Positions 32,290 through 42,242 of a DNA stretch of 64,000 nt are shown piece after piece. A program made the position numbers and the translations under genes. The stretch is from Polaribacter reichenbachii (GTDB taxonomy: Bacteria > Bacteroidota > Bacteroidia > Flavobacteriales > Flavobacteriaceae). The notes beneath the pieces were generated by a model, which did no database searches, was not told where the DNA came from, and saw only the letters and a list, made by a program, of their open reading frames with translations. How positions within the stretch are numbered: the stretch's first letter is position 1; every line of letters starts with the position of its first letter. The stretch lies in contig NZ_CP019419.1 of the NCBI RefSeq assembly GCF_001975665.1, positions 2,203,501-2,267,500 on the forward strand, written 5' to 3'.

Positions 32290-35200
32290 ATGAAAATTAA
32301 AAGTCCCCTTTTTTTATTACCAATAGTGTTTTTTTTGAGTGTTTTCCAAATCAATGCACAAGAAAACTGGCAAAAGATTTCTAAAACAAATTATACAAAG
32401 AAAGAAACTGCTGTTTTTAGTAAAAAACATTTCCCAAAGCAATACAATTTGGTTTCTTTAAACTTAGAAAGTTTTTCTTCTAATATCAAATCAAAATCAA
32501 AAAAAACAAACAATATTATAGAATTACCAGATGCAAATGGAGAGTTGCAGAAATTTCGTGTAATAGAATCTTCAAATTTTGAGGTGGAATTACAAGAGAA
32601 ATTTCCAGAAATAAAATCATATTCAGCACAAGGTATTGATGACCCAACTGCAATTGCTAAAATAAGTATGGGTACAGATGGTTTTCATGGAGTTATTTTT
32701 TCTGGTCATCATAAAACAACTTATATAGATCCTTATTCAAAAAATAATCAAGATTATATTGTTTACAATAGAAGTAGTATTTCTAAAGAAAAAGATGATT
32801 TTGAATGTATAGTAGAAGAAACAGCAAGTAAAGAACTTGCTTTTTCTGAAGCAGCAAAAAATGCAGACGATGGTAAATTAAGGACCTTTAGATTGGCATT
32901 GGTTTGTAGTGGAGAGTATGCACAGTTTCATTTAACAAGACAAAATATTTCATCAGCAGCAACAGATGCCGTGAAAAAAGCGGCAGTTTTATCAGCAATG
33001 AATACATCAATGTCAAGAATTAATGGTGTTTTCGAAAAAGATTTGTCAGTTAAATTAGTAATTGTAGGTAATAATGATGATGTAATTTTTTTAGATGAAG
33101 ATACAGATAATATCACTGATGGTAATGCTGATACTATGATAGATGAAGTACAATCTATTTGTGATTCGCAAATAGGTTCATCTAATTATGATATTGGACA
33201 TATTTTTAGTGTTGGTGGAGATGGTTTGGCAGGTTTAGGAGTTGTTTGTATTGCTGGGCAAAAAGCAAGAGGGGTTACAGGTATTGCTGCTCCTGTTGGA
33301 GATCCTTATGATATTGACTATGTGGTTCATGAAATGGGGCATCAATTTGGGGCAACACACACACAAAATAACGATTGTAATAGAACAAGTTCTACAGCAG
33401 TAGAGCCTGGTAGTGGTTCTACGATTATGGGTTATGCAGGTATTTGTACTCCTAATGTAATTGGTACTGGTTCTGCAACTGGTAATAGTGATGATTATTT
33501 TCATGCAGTAAGTATCGCTCAAATGTGGAGCCATATTCAAACTTCAGGTAGTTGTGCAGTTACTTCAAATACAAATAATACAGCACCTACAGCTAATGCA
33601 GGTTTAGATTATTCAATTCCAAAATCTACACCTTTTAAATTAGAAGGTGTAGCTACAGATACAGATGGTTTAACCTCTTTAACTTATAATTGGGAGCAGA
33701 TAGATAATGAAGTTTTTTTAGATGTAGATGATAATCCTGTAATGCCACCCATGTCTGTAAATGATATTGGGCCAATGTTTAGATCTTTGCCTTCTAAAAC
33801 TACACCTGTTAGATATATGCCAGAATTGGCAACGATAATTGCAGGTAATTCTTCTACAACTTGGGAGGTTTTACCTTCTGTTGCAAGAGATTTAAATTTT
33901 TCTTTTTTAGTAAGAGATAATAATGTTGGTGGAGGAAGCACAGCAAGAGACGATGTTAAAATTACAGTTACAGATGCTACTGCGTTTACAGTAAATACTC
34001 CTAATTCTGCTGTTATTTGGGATGTAGGTTCTACACAAAACATTACTTGGAATAATGGAACTACAAATCAGGCACCTATTAATTGTTCATCAGTAAATAT
34101 TAGATTGTCTACAGATGGAGGAATTACTTTTCCTATTTTATTAAAAACCAATACATCAAATGATGGTTCAGAAAGTATTATAATTCCAGATAATGCAACT
34201 TCTAGTGCCAGAATTATGGTAGAAGCTGCAGATAATATTTTTTATAATGTAAATAGCACAAACTTTACTATAAAATCGACTACACCTACTTTTGTTCTAA
34301 ATAATAGTAGTGGTACGCAAATTGCTTGTAATTCAGGAAACGAAACTATAGATTATACTTTAAATTTCGATTTTGTAAATGGTTTTTCAGAAACGGTTAC
34401 ACTTTCTGCAACTGGTCAGCCATCAGGATCTGCAGTAACATTTAATCCAACCACTATTAATAATGATGGTAATGTAACAATGTCGGTTTCTAATTTAGAT
34501 GGTAAAACAGCCCAAGATTATATAATATCGGTTCTTGGATCATCAATAAGTGTTACTCAGAGTTTAGATGTAGATTTAAAATTAACATCACAAACATTTA
34601 ATACTTTAAATCTAACTTCACCAACAAATGGTGCAACAAATATTGTTTTAACTGGAGATTTAATTTGGGATGCTAATTCAAATGCAACTTCATATGATGT
34701 CCAAATTGCAACAGAGGCAGGTTTTACAAATATTGTTTCTTCTGGTAATGTAGCTACAAACTTATATACAACAGATAATTTATCTGGGTTAACAGAGTAT
34801 TTTTGGAGAGTAAAACCTAAAAATGATTGTGGAGAAGGTTCTTATTCTACTGTATATAGTTTTACAACATTCTCACCAAGTTATTGTGGGTCTACTTTTA
34901 CAGATGATGCAGGTGGTGCAGAACATATACAAAACGTTACTTTTGGATCAATTAATAATACTTCTAACAATGATATTTTAGACGGTTATGAAGATTTTAC
35001 AACTTTAAACACTAATGTTCTAAGAGGAGATACTAGCCAAATAAGTGTAACTTTTGATACAGCTGGATTCCAAGATCATTGCTATGTTTTTATAGATTGG
35101 AATCAAGATTTTATTTTTGATAATGATACAGAAAGATATGATTTAGGTTCAGAAACTGAAGATGTTGGTACACGAACTTTTAATATTACTGTGCCAAGTG

Positions 35201-36045
35201 ATGCTAGGTTTGGACAAACAAGAATGAGAGTTATAATTGAATATGATGACCCTACAAATGGTTTTGGTTTGGGAGCTTGTGATTCAGATCATTTAACAGA
35301 ATGGGGTGAAACCGAAGATTATTCTGTAACAGTTGCAGAAATAGGAGGATATTCTATCTTAACTACTTCAGAAACTTGCGTAGATGAAAATGATGGTATT
35401 ATTCAAATAGAAAATAAGCAAGATAATCTTATAAGACAGTTGTTAATTACTGGGCCATCAACCAATATTAATCAATCATTTAATTCTAGTAATTTTAGTT
35501 TGTTTGATGTGGCTCCAGGAGATTATGAAATTTGTATTACCACAAATAGTTTAGAAATTACCAATTGTTTTGAGGTAACTATAAAAGAAGCTCAGCCAAT
35601 TAGTTTAAAACTAACAACAGCAAAATCTTTAAATACATATTCGTTTAAAATTGAAGAAGGTACACCTCCCTTCAATGTATATTTAAATAGCGAACTTATT
35701 GCAGTTTCTAGTGAAAAGGAATTTGATTTAGAAATAAATAAAACTGGTAAACTAGAAGTAAAAACAGCTAAAGAATGTGAAGGTTTATTCAAAAAAAGTA
35801 TTGGAGAAGTAATTTTAAAACAAAACCCAGTATCAAGTTTTATAGAATTACAGTTACCTATGGGCATTGAAAAGACTATGATTGAAACCACAGTTTTCGA
35901 TATTAATGGTAAACTTATTTTTAGAAAAGAATTTAAAAGAGAAAATGATGTATTACAAATTCCTTTTAAAGAATATGTAAACGGATTTTACATTCTTAAA
36001 TTATCGTTAGAAAACGCAACACCCATTAAAATTTTAAAACAATGA
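32290..36045 (+). CDS. Secreted M12B-like (reprolysin) zinc metalloprotease with T9SS sorting domain
   Basis: 1251 residues. Signal peptide about 1-24; a propeptide-like region to about 195; a metzincin domain with zinc motif HEMGHQFGATH (His347, Glu348, His351, His357) at about 200-425; then Ig/FnIII-like and linker domains to about 880; a GEVED-type domain ending GETEDYSV at about 890-1020; and a C-terminal type A sorting domain (about 1180-1251: a FDINGKLI-type core, end FYILKLSLEN). It is exported through Sec and then the type IX system, and the tail is cut off on arrival. It probably breaks down proteins outside the cell. Its stop overlaps the next gene's start by 4 bases (ATGA). Confidence 0.92.
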   Translation: MKIKSPLFLLPIVFFLSVFQINAQENWQKISKTNYTKKETAVFSKKHFPKQYNLVSLNLESFSSNIKSKSKKTNNIIELPDANGELQKFRVIESSNFEVELQEKFPEIKSYSAQGIDDPTAIAKISMGTDGFHGVIFSGHHKTTYIDPYSKNNQDYIVYNRSSISKEKDDFECIVEETASKELAFSEAAKNADDGKLRTFRLALVCSGEYAQFHLTRQNISSAATDAVKKAAVLSAMNTSMSRINGVFEKDLSVKLVIVGNNDDVIFLDEDTDNITDGNADTMIDEVQSICDSQIGSSNYDIGHIFSVGGDGLAGLGVVCIAGQKARGVTGIAAPVGDPYDIDYVVHEMGHQFGATHTQNNDCNRTSSTAVEPGSGSTIMGYAGICTPNVIGTGSATGNSDDYFHAVSIAQMWSHIQTSGSCAVTSNTNNTAPTANAGLDYSIPKSTPFKLEGVATDTDGLTSLTYNWEQIDNEVFLDVDDNPVMPPMSVNDIGPMFRSLPSKTTPVRYMPELATIIAGNSSTTWEVLPSVARDLNFSFLVRDNNVGGGSTARDDVKITVTDATAFTVNTPNSAVIWDVGSTQNITWNNGTTNQAPINCSSVNIRLSTDGGITFPILLKTNTSNDGSESIIIPDNATSSARIMVEAADNIFYNVNSTNFTIKSTTPTFVLNNSSGTQIACNSGNETIDYTLNFDFVNGFSETVTLSATGQPSGSAVTFNPTTINNDGNVTMSVSNLDGKTAQDYIISVLGSSISVTQSLDVDLKLTSQTFNTLNLTSPTNGATNIVLTGDLIWDANSNATSYDVQIATEAGFTNIVSSGNVATNLYTTDNLSGLTEYFWRVKPKNDCGEGSYSTVYSFTTFSPSYCGSTFTDDAGGAEHIQNVTFGSINNTSNNDILDGYEDFTTLNTNVLRGDTSQISVTFDTAGFQDHCYVFIDWNQDFIFDNDTERYDLGSETEDVGTRTFNITVPSDARFGQTRMRVIIEYDDPTNGFGLGACDSDHLTEWGETEDYSVTVAEIGGYSILTTSETCVDENDGIIQIENKQDNLIRQLLITGPSTNINQSFNSSNFSLFDVAPGDYEICITTNSLEITNCFEVTIKEAQPISLKLTTAKSLNTYSFKIEEGTPPFNVYLNSELIAVSSEKEFDLEINKTGKLEVKTAKECEGLFKKSIGEVILKQNPVSSFIELQLPMGIEKTMIETTVFDINGKLIFRKEFKRENDVLQIPFKEYVNGFYILKLSLENATPIKILKQ

Positions 36046-36716
36046 AAATAGTAAATATAAAATCACTAGTAATCGTTTGTTGCTTTTTATTGGTGAACTG
36101 TTCAAAAAAAGCAAATCAAGCTCCAAGTGAAGTAGATTTGATTTTTCCATCAGAAAATTTATTGTGTATAGATAATACAATTTCTTTTAATTGGTCAGAA
36201 GCTATAGATCCAGATGATGATGATTTAGAATACAACATCATTATTGCAAAAGACAGAGCTTTAACAAATGTTGTAGAAAACAGAACAATAACAAAAAGTC
36301 AGGTTGACATTACTTTAGAAAAGGAAACTGCTTATTATTGGAAAGTAGATGCGCTAGATATAAACAATAATTTAGGAAGTTCTTCTCAGGTTTTTGCATT
36401 TTATACAAAAGGTGAAGCAGATGAAAATTATGTGCCATTTACTTCACAATTAATATCACCTAATAACAACACTTATATTTCAAGTGGGACAGCAGAGTTA
36501 ACTTGGAAATCTGGTGATCCTAATTTAGAAGATGTTTTATCTTTTGAAGTTTATTTTGGTGAAGATTCAGACCCTGTTTTGGTAGATGATAATGTTGTTA
36601 CAGAAAATTATTCTGTAAATGTAGTTTCTGGTACAACATATTATTGGAAAGTGAATGTAAAAGATGAAGATGGTGCCAAATCAATTGGTCAAATTTGGTC
36701 TTTTTCTGCAAATTAA
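36042..36716 (+). CDS. FnIII-repeat lipoprotein, partner of the metalloprotease
   Basis: 224 residues with a lipobox (LLVNC) and two fibronectin-type-III-like repeats, each ending in a YYWKV motif (ETAYYWKVDALD and GTTYYWKVNVKD). Overlaps the metalloprotease gene by ATGA, so the two are translated from one message. A surface lipoprotein that could help hold or process the secreted protease, or bind its substrate. No catalytic motif seen. A bidirectional terminator follows. Confidence 0.78.
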   Translation: MKIVNIKSLVIVCCFLLVNCSKKANQAPSEVDLIFPSENLLCIDNTISFNWSEAIDPDDDDLEYNIIIAKDRALTNVVENRTITKSQVDITLEKETAYYWKVDALDINNNLGSSSQVFAFYTKGEADENYVPFTSQLISPNNNTYISSGTAELTWKSGDPNLEDVLSFEVYFGEDSDPVLVDDNVVTENYSVNVVSGTTYYWKVNVKDEDGAKSIGQIWSFSAN

Positions 36717-36731
36717 AATATATTTTAAAAA

Positions 36732-36772
36732 CAAAAAAAAAGCCTCATCAATTGCTGATGAGGCTTTTTTTT
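36732..36772. terminator. Bidirectional terminator
   Basis: AGCCTCATCA / TGATGAGGCT with loop ATTGC, flanked by nine A and eight T. Serves both the lipoprotein gene and the convergent pruA. Confidence 0.9.
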
Positions 36773-36787
36773 GTTAGTAATTATTTT

Positions 36788-38413
36788 TTATCCTAAAAAA
36801 GGATATTTATAATCTGTTGGTGTTACAAAAGTTTCTTTTATCAACCTAACAGATGTCCATCTCAATAAGTTTTGTGCAGAACCTGCTTTATCATTTGTAC
36901 CAGAAGCTCTAGCTCCTCCAAATGGTTGCTGACCTACAACTGCTCCTGTTGGCTTATCATTAATATAGAAGTTTCCAGCAGCATTTTCTAATGCTTTAGA
37001 AGCTTGTTCAACAATATATCTATCCGTAGAAAAAATTGCACCTGTTAAAGCGTATTCTGTAGATTCGTCTACTAATTTTAAAGAAGCTTCCCATTCTGCA
37101 TCTTCGTAAACATAAACTGTCATTACTGGGCCAAAAAGCTCAGTAGTCATTGTAGAGAATGTTGGCGATTTTGCAAGTATTACTGTAGGCTCAATAAAAT
37201 AACCAACAGATTTATCATAATTACCACCAATAATTATTTCTGCATTATCATCAGCTTTAGCTTCATCGATATATTTTGCAATTTTATCAAAAGAACCTTC
37301 GTGAATAACAGCATTTATAAAGTTATCAGGATTTTCTGGTGACCCCATTTTTAATTCTGATGTCTGTGCAATTAAGTGTTCTTTTACATCGCCCCAAATA
37401 GAAGTAGGAATATAAGCACGTGAAGCTGCAGAACATTTTTGACCTTGATATTCAAAAGCACCTCTTGTTATTCCTGTTGCAACTTGTAAAGGGTTTGCAG
37501 AGTTATGAGCCCAAATAAAATCTTTACCACCAGTTTCACCAACAATTCTCGGGTATGTTTTATAAGTATGAATATTTGCACCAATTTGTTTCCATAATTC
37601 TTTAAAAACAAAAGTAGAACCTGTAAAATGTAATCCAGAGAAATCTGGAGATGATAAACAAGTATCAGAAATCATTACAGGATCTCCATAAACAACATTA
37701 ATAACTCCATCAGGTAAACCAGCTTCTTTAAACAAATCTACAATTACTTGTGCAGAATATGCTTGATGATCAGAAGGTTTCCAAACTACAACATTACCCA
37801 TTAAAGCTGCTGCTGCAGGTAAATTTGCTGCAATAGACGTAAAGTTAAAAGGTGATATTGCATAAACAAATCCTTCTAACGGTCTGTATTCAACTCTATT
37901 CCAGATTCCTGGAGCAGATGCTGGCTGATCTTTGAAAATATCAGTCATATATTGTACGTTAAAACGAAAGAAATCGATCATTTCACAAGCTGCATCAATT
38001 TCTGCTTGGTGTACATTTTTAGATTGCGCAATCATTGTTGCAGCATTCATTTTTGCTCTATAAGGTCCTGCTAATAACTCAGCAGCTTTTAAAAAGATAG
38101 ATGCTCTTTCCATCCAAGAAACAGAAGACCAAGCTTGTCTTGCAGCTAATGCAGTTTCAATGGCTTCATCTATATGTTTTTTTTCTGCTGTATGATATTG
38201 CCCAACTACGTGTTGATGATCGTGAGGAGGTGTAACGTTTTTTGTGATACCTGTTCTAACTTCTGCACCATTAATATGCATTGGTATATCTACAGAACCA
38301 TTAAACATTTCTTTATAAGTTGCTAATAATTCTTCTCTTTCTGGAGACTCAGGTGCATAGCCTTTTACAGGCTCATTTACTGCAACTGGAACATTAAAAA
38401 ATCCTCTTGCCAT
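36788..38413 (-). CDS. pruA: L-glutamate gamma-semialdehyde (P5C) dehydrogenase
   Basis: 541 residues of the aldehyde dehydrogenase superfamily. The catalytic Cys is Cys327 in GQKCSAASRAYIP and the general-base Glu lies in GETGGKDF. Length and motifs fit the single-domain P5C dehydrogenase of Bacteroidota. It oxidises glutamate semialdehyde to glutamate, the second step of proline breakdown. No putA-like proline dehydrogenase is adjacent. On the minus strand a -7-like TAACTTTG (38456-38463) lies about 43 bases upstream. Confidence 0.94.
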   Translation of the reverse strand: MARGFFNVPVAVNEPVKGYAPESPEREELLATYKEMFNGSVDIPMHINGAEVRTGITKNVTPPHDHQHVVGQYHTAEKKHIDEAIETALAARQAWSSVSWMERASIFLKAAELLAGPYRAKMNAATMIAQSKNVHQAEIDAACEMIDFFRFNVQYMTDIFKDQPASAPGIWNRVEYRPLEGFVYAISPFNFTSIAANLPAAAALMGNVVVWKPSDHQAYSAQVIVDLFKEAGLPDGVINVVYGDPVMISDTCLSSPDFSGLHFTGSTFVFKELWKQIGANIHTYKTYPRIVGETGGKDFIWAHNSANPLQVATGITRGAFEYQGQKCSAASRAYIPTSIWGDVKEHLIAQTSELKMGSPENPDNFINAVIHEGSFDKIAKYIDEAKADDNAEIIIGGNYDKSVGYFIEPTVILAKSPTFSTMTTELFGPVMTVYVYEDAEWEASLKLVDESTEYALTGAIFSTDRYIVEQASKALENAAGNFYINDKPTGAVVGQQPFGGARASGTNDKAGSAQNLLRWTSVRLIKETFVTPTDYKYPFLG

Positions 38414-38570
38414 TTTGTATGTTTTTTAAATTTGAATCGACTAATTTTGTCGATGCAAAGTTACAGTTTTTGTTTCAATAAATTTAATGGTTCTTAGGTG
38501 TCTTTTGTTAAGGAAAATTTAAGAACTATATTAATATTTAAGATTTATCATAATTTTTTAAAAGATTTTT

Positions 38571-39260
38571 ATGTGTACAGTAACCTATCTTCCTTTAGGA
38601 GATAATAATTTTATTTTAACGTCTAATAGAGATGAAACTCCGTTAAGAGAAACAATTCAGCCAAAAACTTATCTAGAAAACGGAGTAGAAATTACTTATC
38701 CAAAAGATGAATTAGCTGGAGGAACTTGGATTGGCACAAGTAATAAAAACAGATTAGTTTGCTTGCTAAATGGTGGTTTTGAAAATCATAAAAGGCAATT
38801 ACCTTATAAAATGAGTAGAGGTGTTCTTGTTAAGAATATACTTTCTGCGGATGATGCTATAGCTTATATAGATAATTTTGATTTTATAAACATAGAGCCT
38901 TTTACGTTAATTTTTGTTGATTGGAATACCACTTTGAAAACCTATGAATTAGTTTGGGATGGATTAAAAAAACACTTTAATAAATTACCACAAGAACCTA
39001 AAATCTGGTCTTCATCGACTTTGTATACTTTTAATATGAGGCAATCCAGAAAAGGTTGGTTTGCTAATTGGTTAGCTCAAAACAAATTGTTTACTCAAGA
39101 AAGCATATTACAATTTCATAATAATTCAACTTTAGGAAATGTAGAAACATCAATTAAAATGAAACGCGAATTTGTAGAAACTGTAAGTATTACATCAATT
39201 TTAAAAACAGATAATGATGTTACTTTTAATTATTTTGATTTTATAAAGGCTAAAGTTTAA
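38571..39260 (+). CDS. NRDE family protein (TANGO2-like)
   Basis: 229 residues starting MCTVTYLPL with Cys2 as a potential N-terminal nucleophile, and the family motif TSNRDETPLRE. NRDE proteins are Ntn-hydrolase-like and relatives (TANGO2/HRG-9) have been linked to haem handling; the bacterial role is not known. Ends 4 bases inside the convergent DUF3667 gene. Confidence 0.85.
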   Translation: MCTVTYLPLGDNNFILTSNRDETPLRETIQPKTYLENGVEITYPKDELAGGTWIGTSNKNRLVCLLNGGFENHKRQLPYKMSRGVLVKNILSADDAIAYIDNFDFINIEPFTLIFVDWNTTLKTYELVWDGLKKHFNKLPQEPKIWSSSTLYTFNMRQSRKGWFANWLAQNKLFTQESILQFHNNSTLGNVETSIKMKREFVETVSITSILKTDNDVTFNYFDFIKAKV

Positions 39261-40402
39261 AACAGCGCAAAAGAAATTAGAAAAACAAAAATAATACCAA
39301 TTGTAGCTACTATAGAATAGCTAATATTTAAGAGTATAAATTTAAAAAATGTTTTTATGTAGCCTTGCTGATAAAATTTTTTCATAGCAATAAGTAAATA
39401 GAGTAAAAATAGAATGGTAAAAATCCATAACTCTGGTTTTAATCCAAATAATTTTAATAAAAAGAAAATGGCAAACAACATGAAAAATACAGTTTGCACG
39501 TGAAAAACAAAGATTAAATGATCTACGTACCCAAATTTTCTTCGGATGTAAAAGAACTTTAAAAACAGCGTAAAAAAGGGTAAAAGTATAAAGAGTGAAA
39601 TTGAGCCAGAAGATAAAATCTGACTAAAAAATTTATCTCTACTATCTTCATCTTCAGTAAAAGAATATAAGGTTTTAGCTCTTGTAAATAAAAAACGATT
39701 TGTAAAATTTTTCTCAAAGCCCAAAGAATCTAAAGCAACATCCATTTTAGAATTTGGATATTCTTTTACATAATCTGTAAATGTATCTAACCTAGTCATA
39801 CCACCAAAATTAAACGTTATGTCGTCTTTCTCTTTAGTTGCAGTAGTATCTCTAGCTTCTTTTTCTACCTCTTCTAATATCTTTTTTCTGGCAGATGCTG
39901 GTATAGGGACAAATGATTTTTTTAATTCACTATCTAGTTTTTGTTTAATTGAATCTATTTCTGCATCAGTTGGTATTTCTTTTTTCTTTTTTATAGAATC
40001 TTTTTTAACAACTTCTGTAATTTCTGCAACACTCTCGTTTGCCAATTGTTCGTATTTTTCTATAGACTTAAATAGACCTACAATTAAAAAAAATAGAATA
40101 GATACTGTTAAATAAAAACGAAAAGGGTTCGAATAGCGTTGTCTTTTACCATCTATATAATCTCTAGAAACCTTACCTGGTTTTATTAAAAGAGGAACAA
40201 TAGTTTTCCAAAACTTTGCATCAAAATTGAATAATCCATTAAAAACTTCATGAATAAAACTTTTAAAAGTAATTCTATTCCCTTTATTGGTTTGGCCACA
40301 TTCTGGGCAAAATTTTTCGTAGCCCGAAAAAGGGTAACCACAATTTAAACATTCTGGATCTTTAACTTTTACTACTTTATTTTTCTTTTTTTTTAGTTTG
40401 AT
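39257..40402 (-). CDS. DUF3667 membrane protein, starting on a non-ATG codon
   Basis: The reading frame holds the complete DUF3667 layout: an N-terminal zinc ribbon CLNCGYPFSGYEKFCPECGQ, then the signature FNGLFNFDAKFWKTIVPLL and RDYIDGKRQRYSNPFRFYLT, and three or four membrane helices near the C-terminus. The first ATG/GTG/TTG in frame is the TTG at 40045, well inside the conserved domain, and would remove the whole zinc ribbon. Upstream, the frame stays open to a stop at 40442-40444 with only ATC (40402) and ATT (40426) as near-cognate starts. I set the start at the ATC at 40402 (381 aa), overlapping the end of apaG by 10 bases. Either a near-cognate start, a sequence error in the A9 run, or coupled re-initiation must explain it. 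Function unknown. Confidence 0.7.
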   Translation of the reverse strand: MKLKKKKNKVVKVKDPECLNCGYPFSGYEKFCPECGQTNKGNRITFKSFIHEVFNGLFNFDAKFWKTIVPLLIKPGKVSRDYIDGKRQRYSNPFRFYLTVSILFFLIVGLFKSIEKYEQLANESVAEITEVVKKDSIKKKKEIPTDAEIDSIKQKLDSELKKSFVPIPASARKKILEEVEKEARDTTATKEKDDITFNFGGMTRLDTFTDYVKEYPNSKMDVALDSLGFEKNFTNRFLFTRAKTLYSFTEDEDSRDKFFSQILSSGSISLFILLPFFTLFLKFFYIRRKFGYVDHLIFVFHVQTVFFMLFAIFFLLKLFGLKPELWIFTILFLLYLLIAMKKFYQQGYIKTFFKFILLNISYSIVATIGIIFVFLISFALF

Positions 40403-40779
40403 AAGATTTGAGTTGAAAGTTGAAATGTGGGTATAATAACCTTAAAATGTTCTGATGTGTTTAAGTTTTTCATCGAATAAAAACCTTTCATAGCACCAAT
40501 ATTAGATTCTAAAAAGCAACCAGAACTGTAAGAATAAGTGTCGTTTGGTTTTAAAACAGGAGTTTGGCCAACAACACCTTCGCCTTCTACAACTTCTGTT
40601 TTATTAAGCGAATCAAAAATTTGCCAAAAACGATCTTTTAATTTAACCGTTTGTAAAGAATGGTTTTCTATGGTAATAAAATAAGCAAAGACATAATACA
40701 GCCTGTTATTTTTATAGCTTGTACCATTGTATTTCGTGTTTACAGAAATTTTAATGCCTTGTGTAATTTTTTCTACCAT
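40393..40779 (-). CDS. apaG: ApaG-family protein
   Basis: 128 residues from the ATG at 40779, beginning MVEKITQGIKISVNTKYNG; an upstream ATG at 40821 would add 14 non-conserved residues. The Ig-like ApaG core is seen in FAYFITIENHS, LKDRFWQI and GVVGQTPVLKPNDTYSYSSGC. The family has been linked to Co2+/Mg2+ resistance and to diadenosine tetraphosphate, with no firm biochemical role. It is between a T9SS plug-domain gene and the DUF3667 gene on the same strand. Confidence 0.88.
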   Translation of the reverse strand: MVEKITQGIKISVNTKYNGTSYKNNRLYYVFAYFITIENHSLQTVKLKDRFWQIFDSLNKTEVVEGEGVVGQTPVLKPNDTYSYSSGCFLESNIGAMKGFYSMKNLNTSEHFKVIIPTFQLSTQILSN

Positions 40780-40828
40780 TGCTGGTAAATGTAGTTTTTT
40801 TGAATAAAAAATGCAAGTCAAAAATTAA

Positions 40829-42046
40829 TTATCTATTTTGATCAAAATAAGTAGTACCAACTCCAATAACTCTATCATATAAACCACCAAAAGGTTTGTA
40901 ATAGGCAATTACTGTATATTGGTTTTCTGTTTGATAAAAATTACCATTTATAGCATTCGTATCTACTTTGTTATATTTATCTACAGTTGCAAAAGTATAA
41001 TTGTAAAAACCTTGTTTTAGTAAAATGCTTCCTTTGTAGCTTAGGTCTTTAAAATCATATTCCATTTTGGCATTTTCATCAATTTTAAAATTATTGAAAG
41101 CACCATAAATATATACGTCTTTATCTAAAAAAGGAGTATCAGCAAATAAAGTAAAATGCATCATTGCATAATCTGCTTCTGTATTTGTGTCAGTACCTTC
41201 TAAAGTTCTAATTACAAATTGCCCATTAATATCAGGATTGTATCTGTAAGATAAATACTCATTATATGTATAAGGATATAAATAGTGATGAAAAATATCT
41301 TTCATTTCAATTCTAACTGTATTTACACTTCTATTTCTAATGAGTTTACTATCAAAATTTAAATATTCATTGCCACCTTCAAAATTGGTTTTGTTGGTAT
41401 AAGTGTATAATAATTGATTTTGTTTGAAAAAAGTAGGTTGTAAATCTGTAATTTTTTCATTCCAATTTTCATTTTTTAAGACAACAACATTTATTTCTTG
41501 TGATGGATTATTGATACGTAAATTAGGATGATTAATAGAAAACTGAACCGTTTGTTGCGTGTTTGTAGTTTTAGCATCTCTACTTCTGGTAACATTTGCA
41601 GCAACAATAGCTGCATTTTCATAGAGCACAAATTTTCTTGTAAAAACAACTTCATCATCATTATTTAAAACCGATAACAGATAGTTGCCACTTTTAGTAA
41701 TCACAGTATTTATATTCGGAATTTTTACTGAATAATGAGAGTAGCTCTGAAAAGTATTAAATGAATTGGTAACATCTATAATCGAATTTTCATCAAACCC
41801 GTCTATAAACTGACTAGACAATAATCTGCTCTTTTGCCAATCGTGAGTCATATGCTGAATCCTGTATCTGTAATCTTTAGCATCAGCATCTAAATCATCA
41901 AAAGACAATTCTAAAACAGTGCCTAAAGGCACAATAGAAGAATAATTATTTTCTTGTAAAGGTCTAAGTTGAATCGATTTTATGTTTTGAGATGAAACAT
42001 TTAAACACAAAAAGACTAAAATAGGTAGTAAGATTTTCTTTAACAT
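40829..42046 (-). CDS. T9SS plug-domain protein (DUF5103)
   Basis: 405 residues from the ATG at 42046 (a longer start at 42067 would add seven residues before the signal peptide). Signal peptide about 1-20, then the DUF5103 body: LRPLQENNYSSIVPLGTVLE, YRIQHMTHDWQ, and a C-terminal CBM48-like part with DVYIYGAFNNF. The family includes the Plug protein that closes the SprA translocon of the type IX secretion system in Flavobacterium johnsoniae. Fits the presence of a T9SS-exported protease nearby. First gene of the plug-apaG-DUF3667 run. Confidence 0.85.
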   Translation of the reverse strand: MLKKILLPILVFLCLNVSSQNIKSIQLRPLQENNYSSIVPLGTVLELSFDDLDADAKDYRYRIQHMTHDWQKSRLLSSQFIDGFDENSIIDVTNSFNTFQSYSHYSVKIPNINTVITKSGNYLLSVLNNDDEVVFTRKFVLYENAAIVAANVTRSRDAKTTNTQQTVQFSINHPNLRINNPSQEINVVVLKNENWNEKITDLQPTFFKQNQLLYTYTNKTNFEGGNEYLNFDSKLIRNRSVNTVRIEMKDIFHHYLYPYTYNEYLSYRYNPDINGQFVIRTLEGTDTNTEADYAMMHFTLFADTPFLDKDVYIYGAFNNFKIDENAKMEYDFKDLSYKGSILLKQGFYNYTFATVDKYNKVDTNAINGNFYQTENQYTVIAYYKPFGGLYDRVIGVGTTYFDQNR

Positions 42047-42197
42047 ATTGCAAAAATAAGTATTCATTTTTCAGAATAATCAAAATTTAAGCCAAAAATT
42101 AACACTATAACGTTTTCATTAAATTTTATTTATTTAGAATTGTTATAAATAATGAATTTAAGCTTTAAATTGTGTCTAAAACACGATGTAAAATCCG

Positions 42198-42205
42198 TAA
42201 ATTTG
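42198..42205 (+). promoter_or_regulatory. -7 element for the nqr operon
   Basis: TAAATTTG matches TAnnTTTG about 37 bases before nqrA. The nearest TTG upstream (42170-42172) is 25 bases away, which is a little too far. Confidence 0.5.
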
Positions 42206-42242
42206 CGTGATTTTTTTAGATAATTAAAATTCCAAATTTACT

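Noticed and set aside
33235..33540. A 101-residue Thr/Ser/Cys-rich minus-strand frame inside the metalloprotease gene
   Set aside because: It is the antisense of the catalytic domain, and its odd composition follows from the coding strand.
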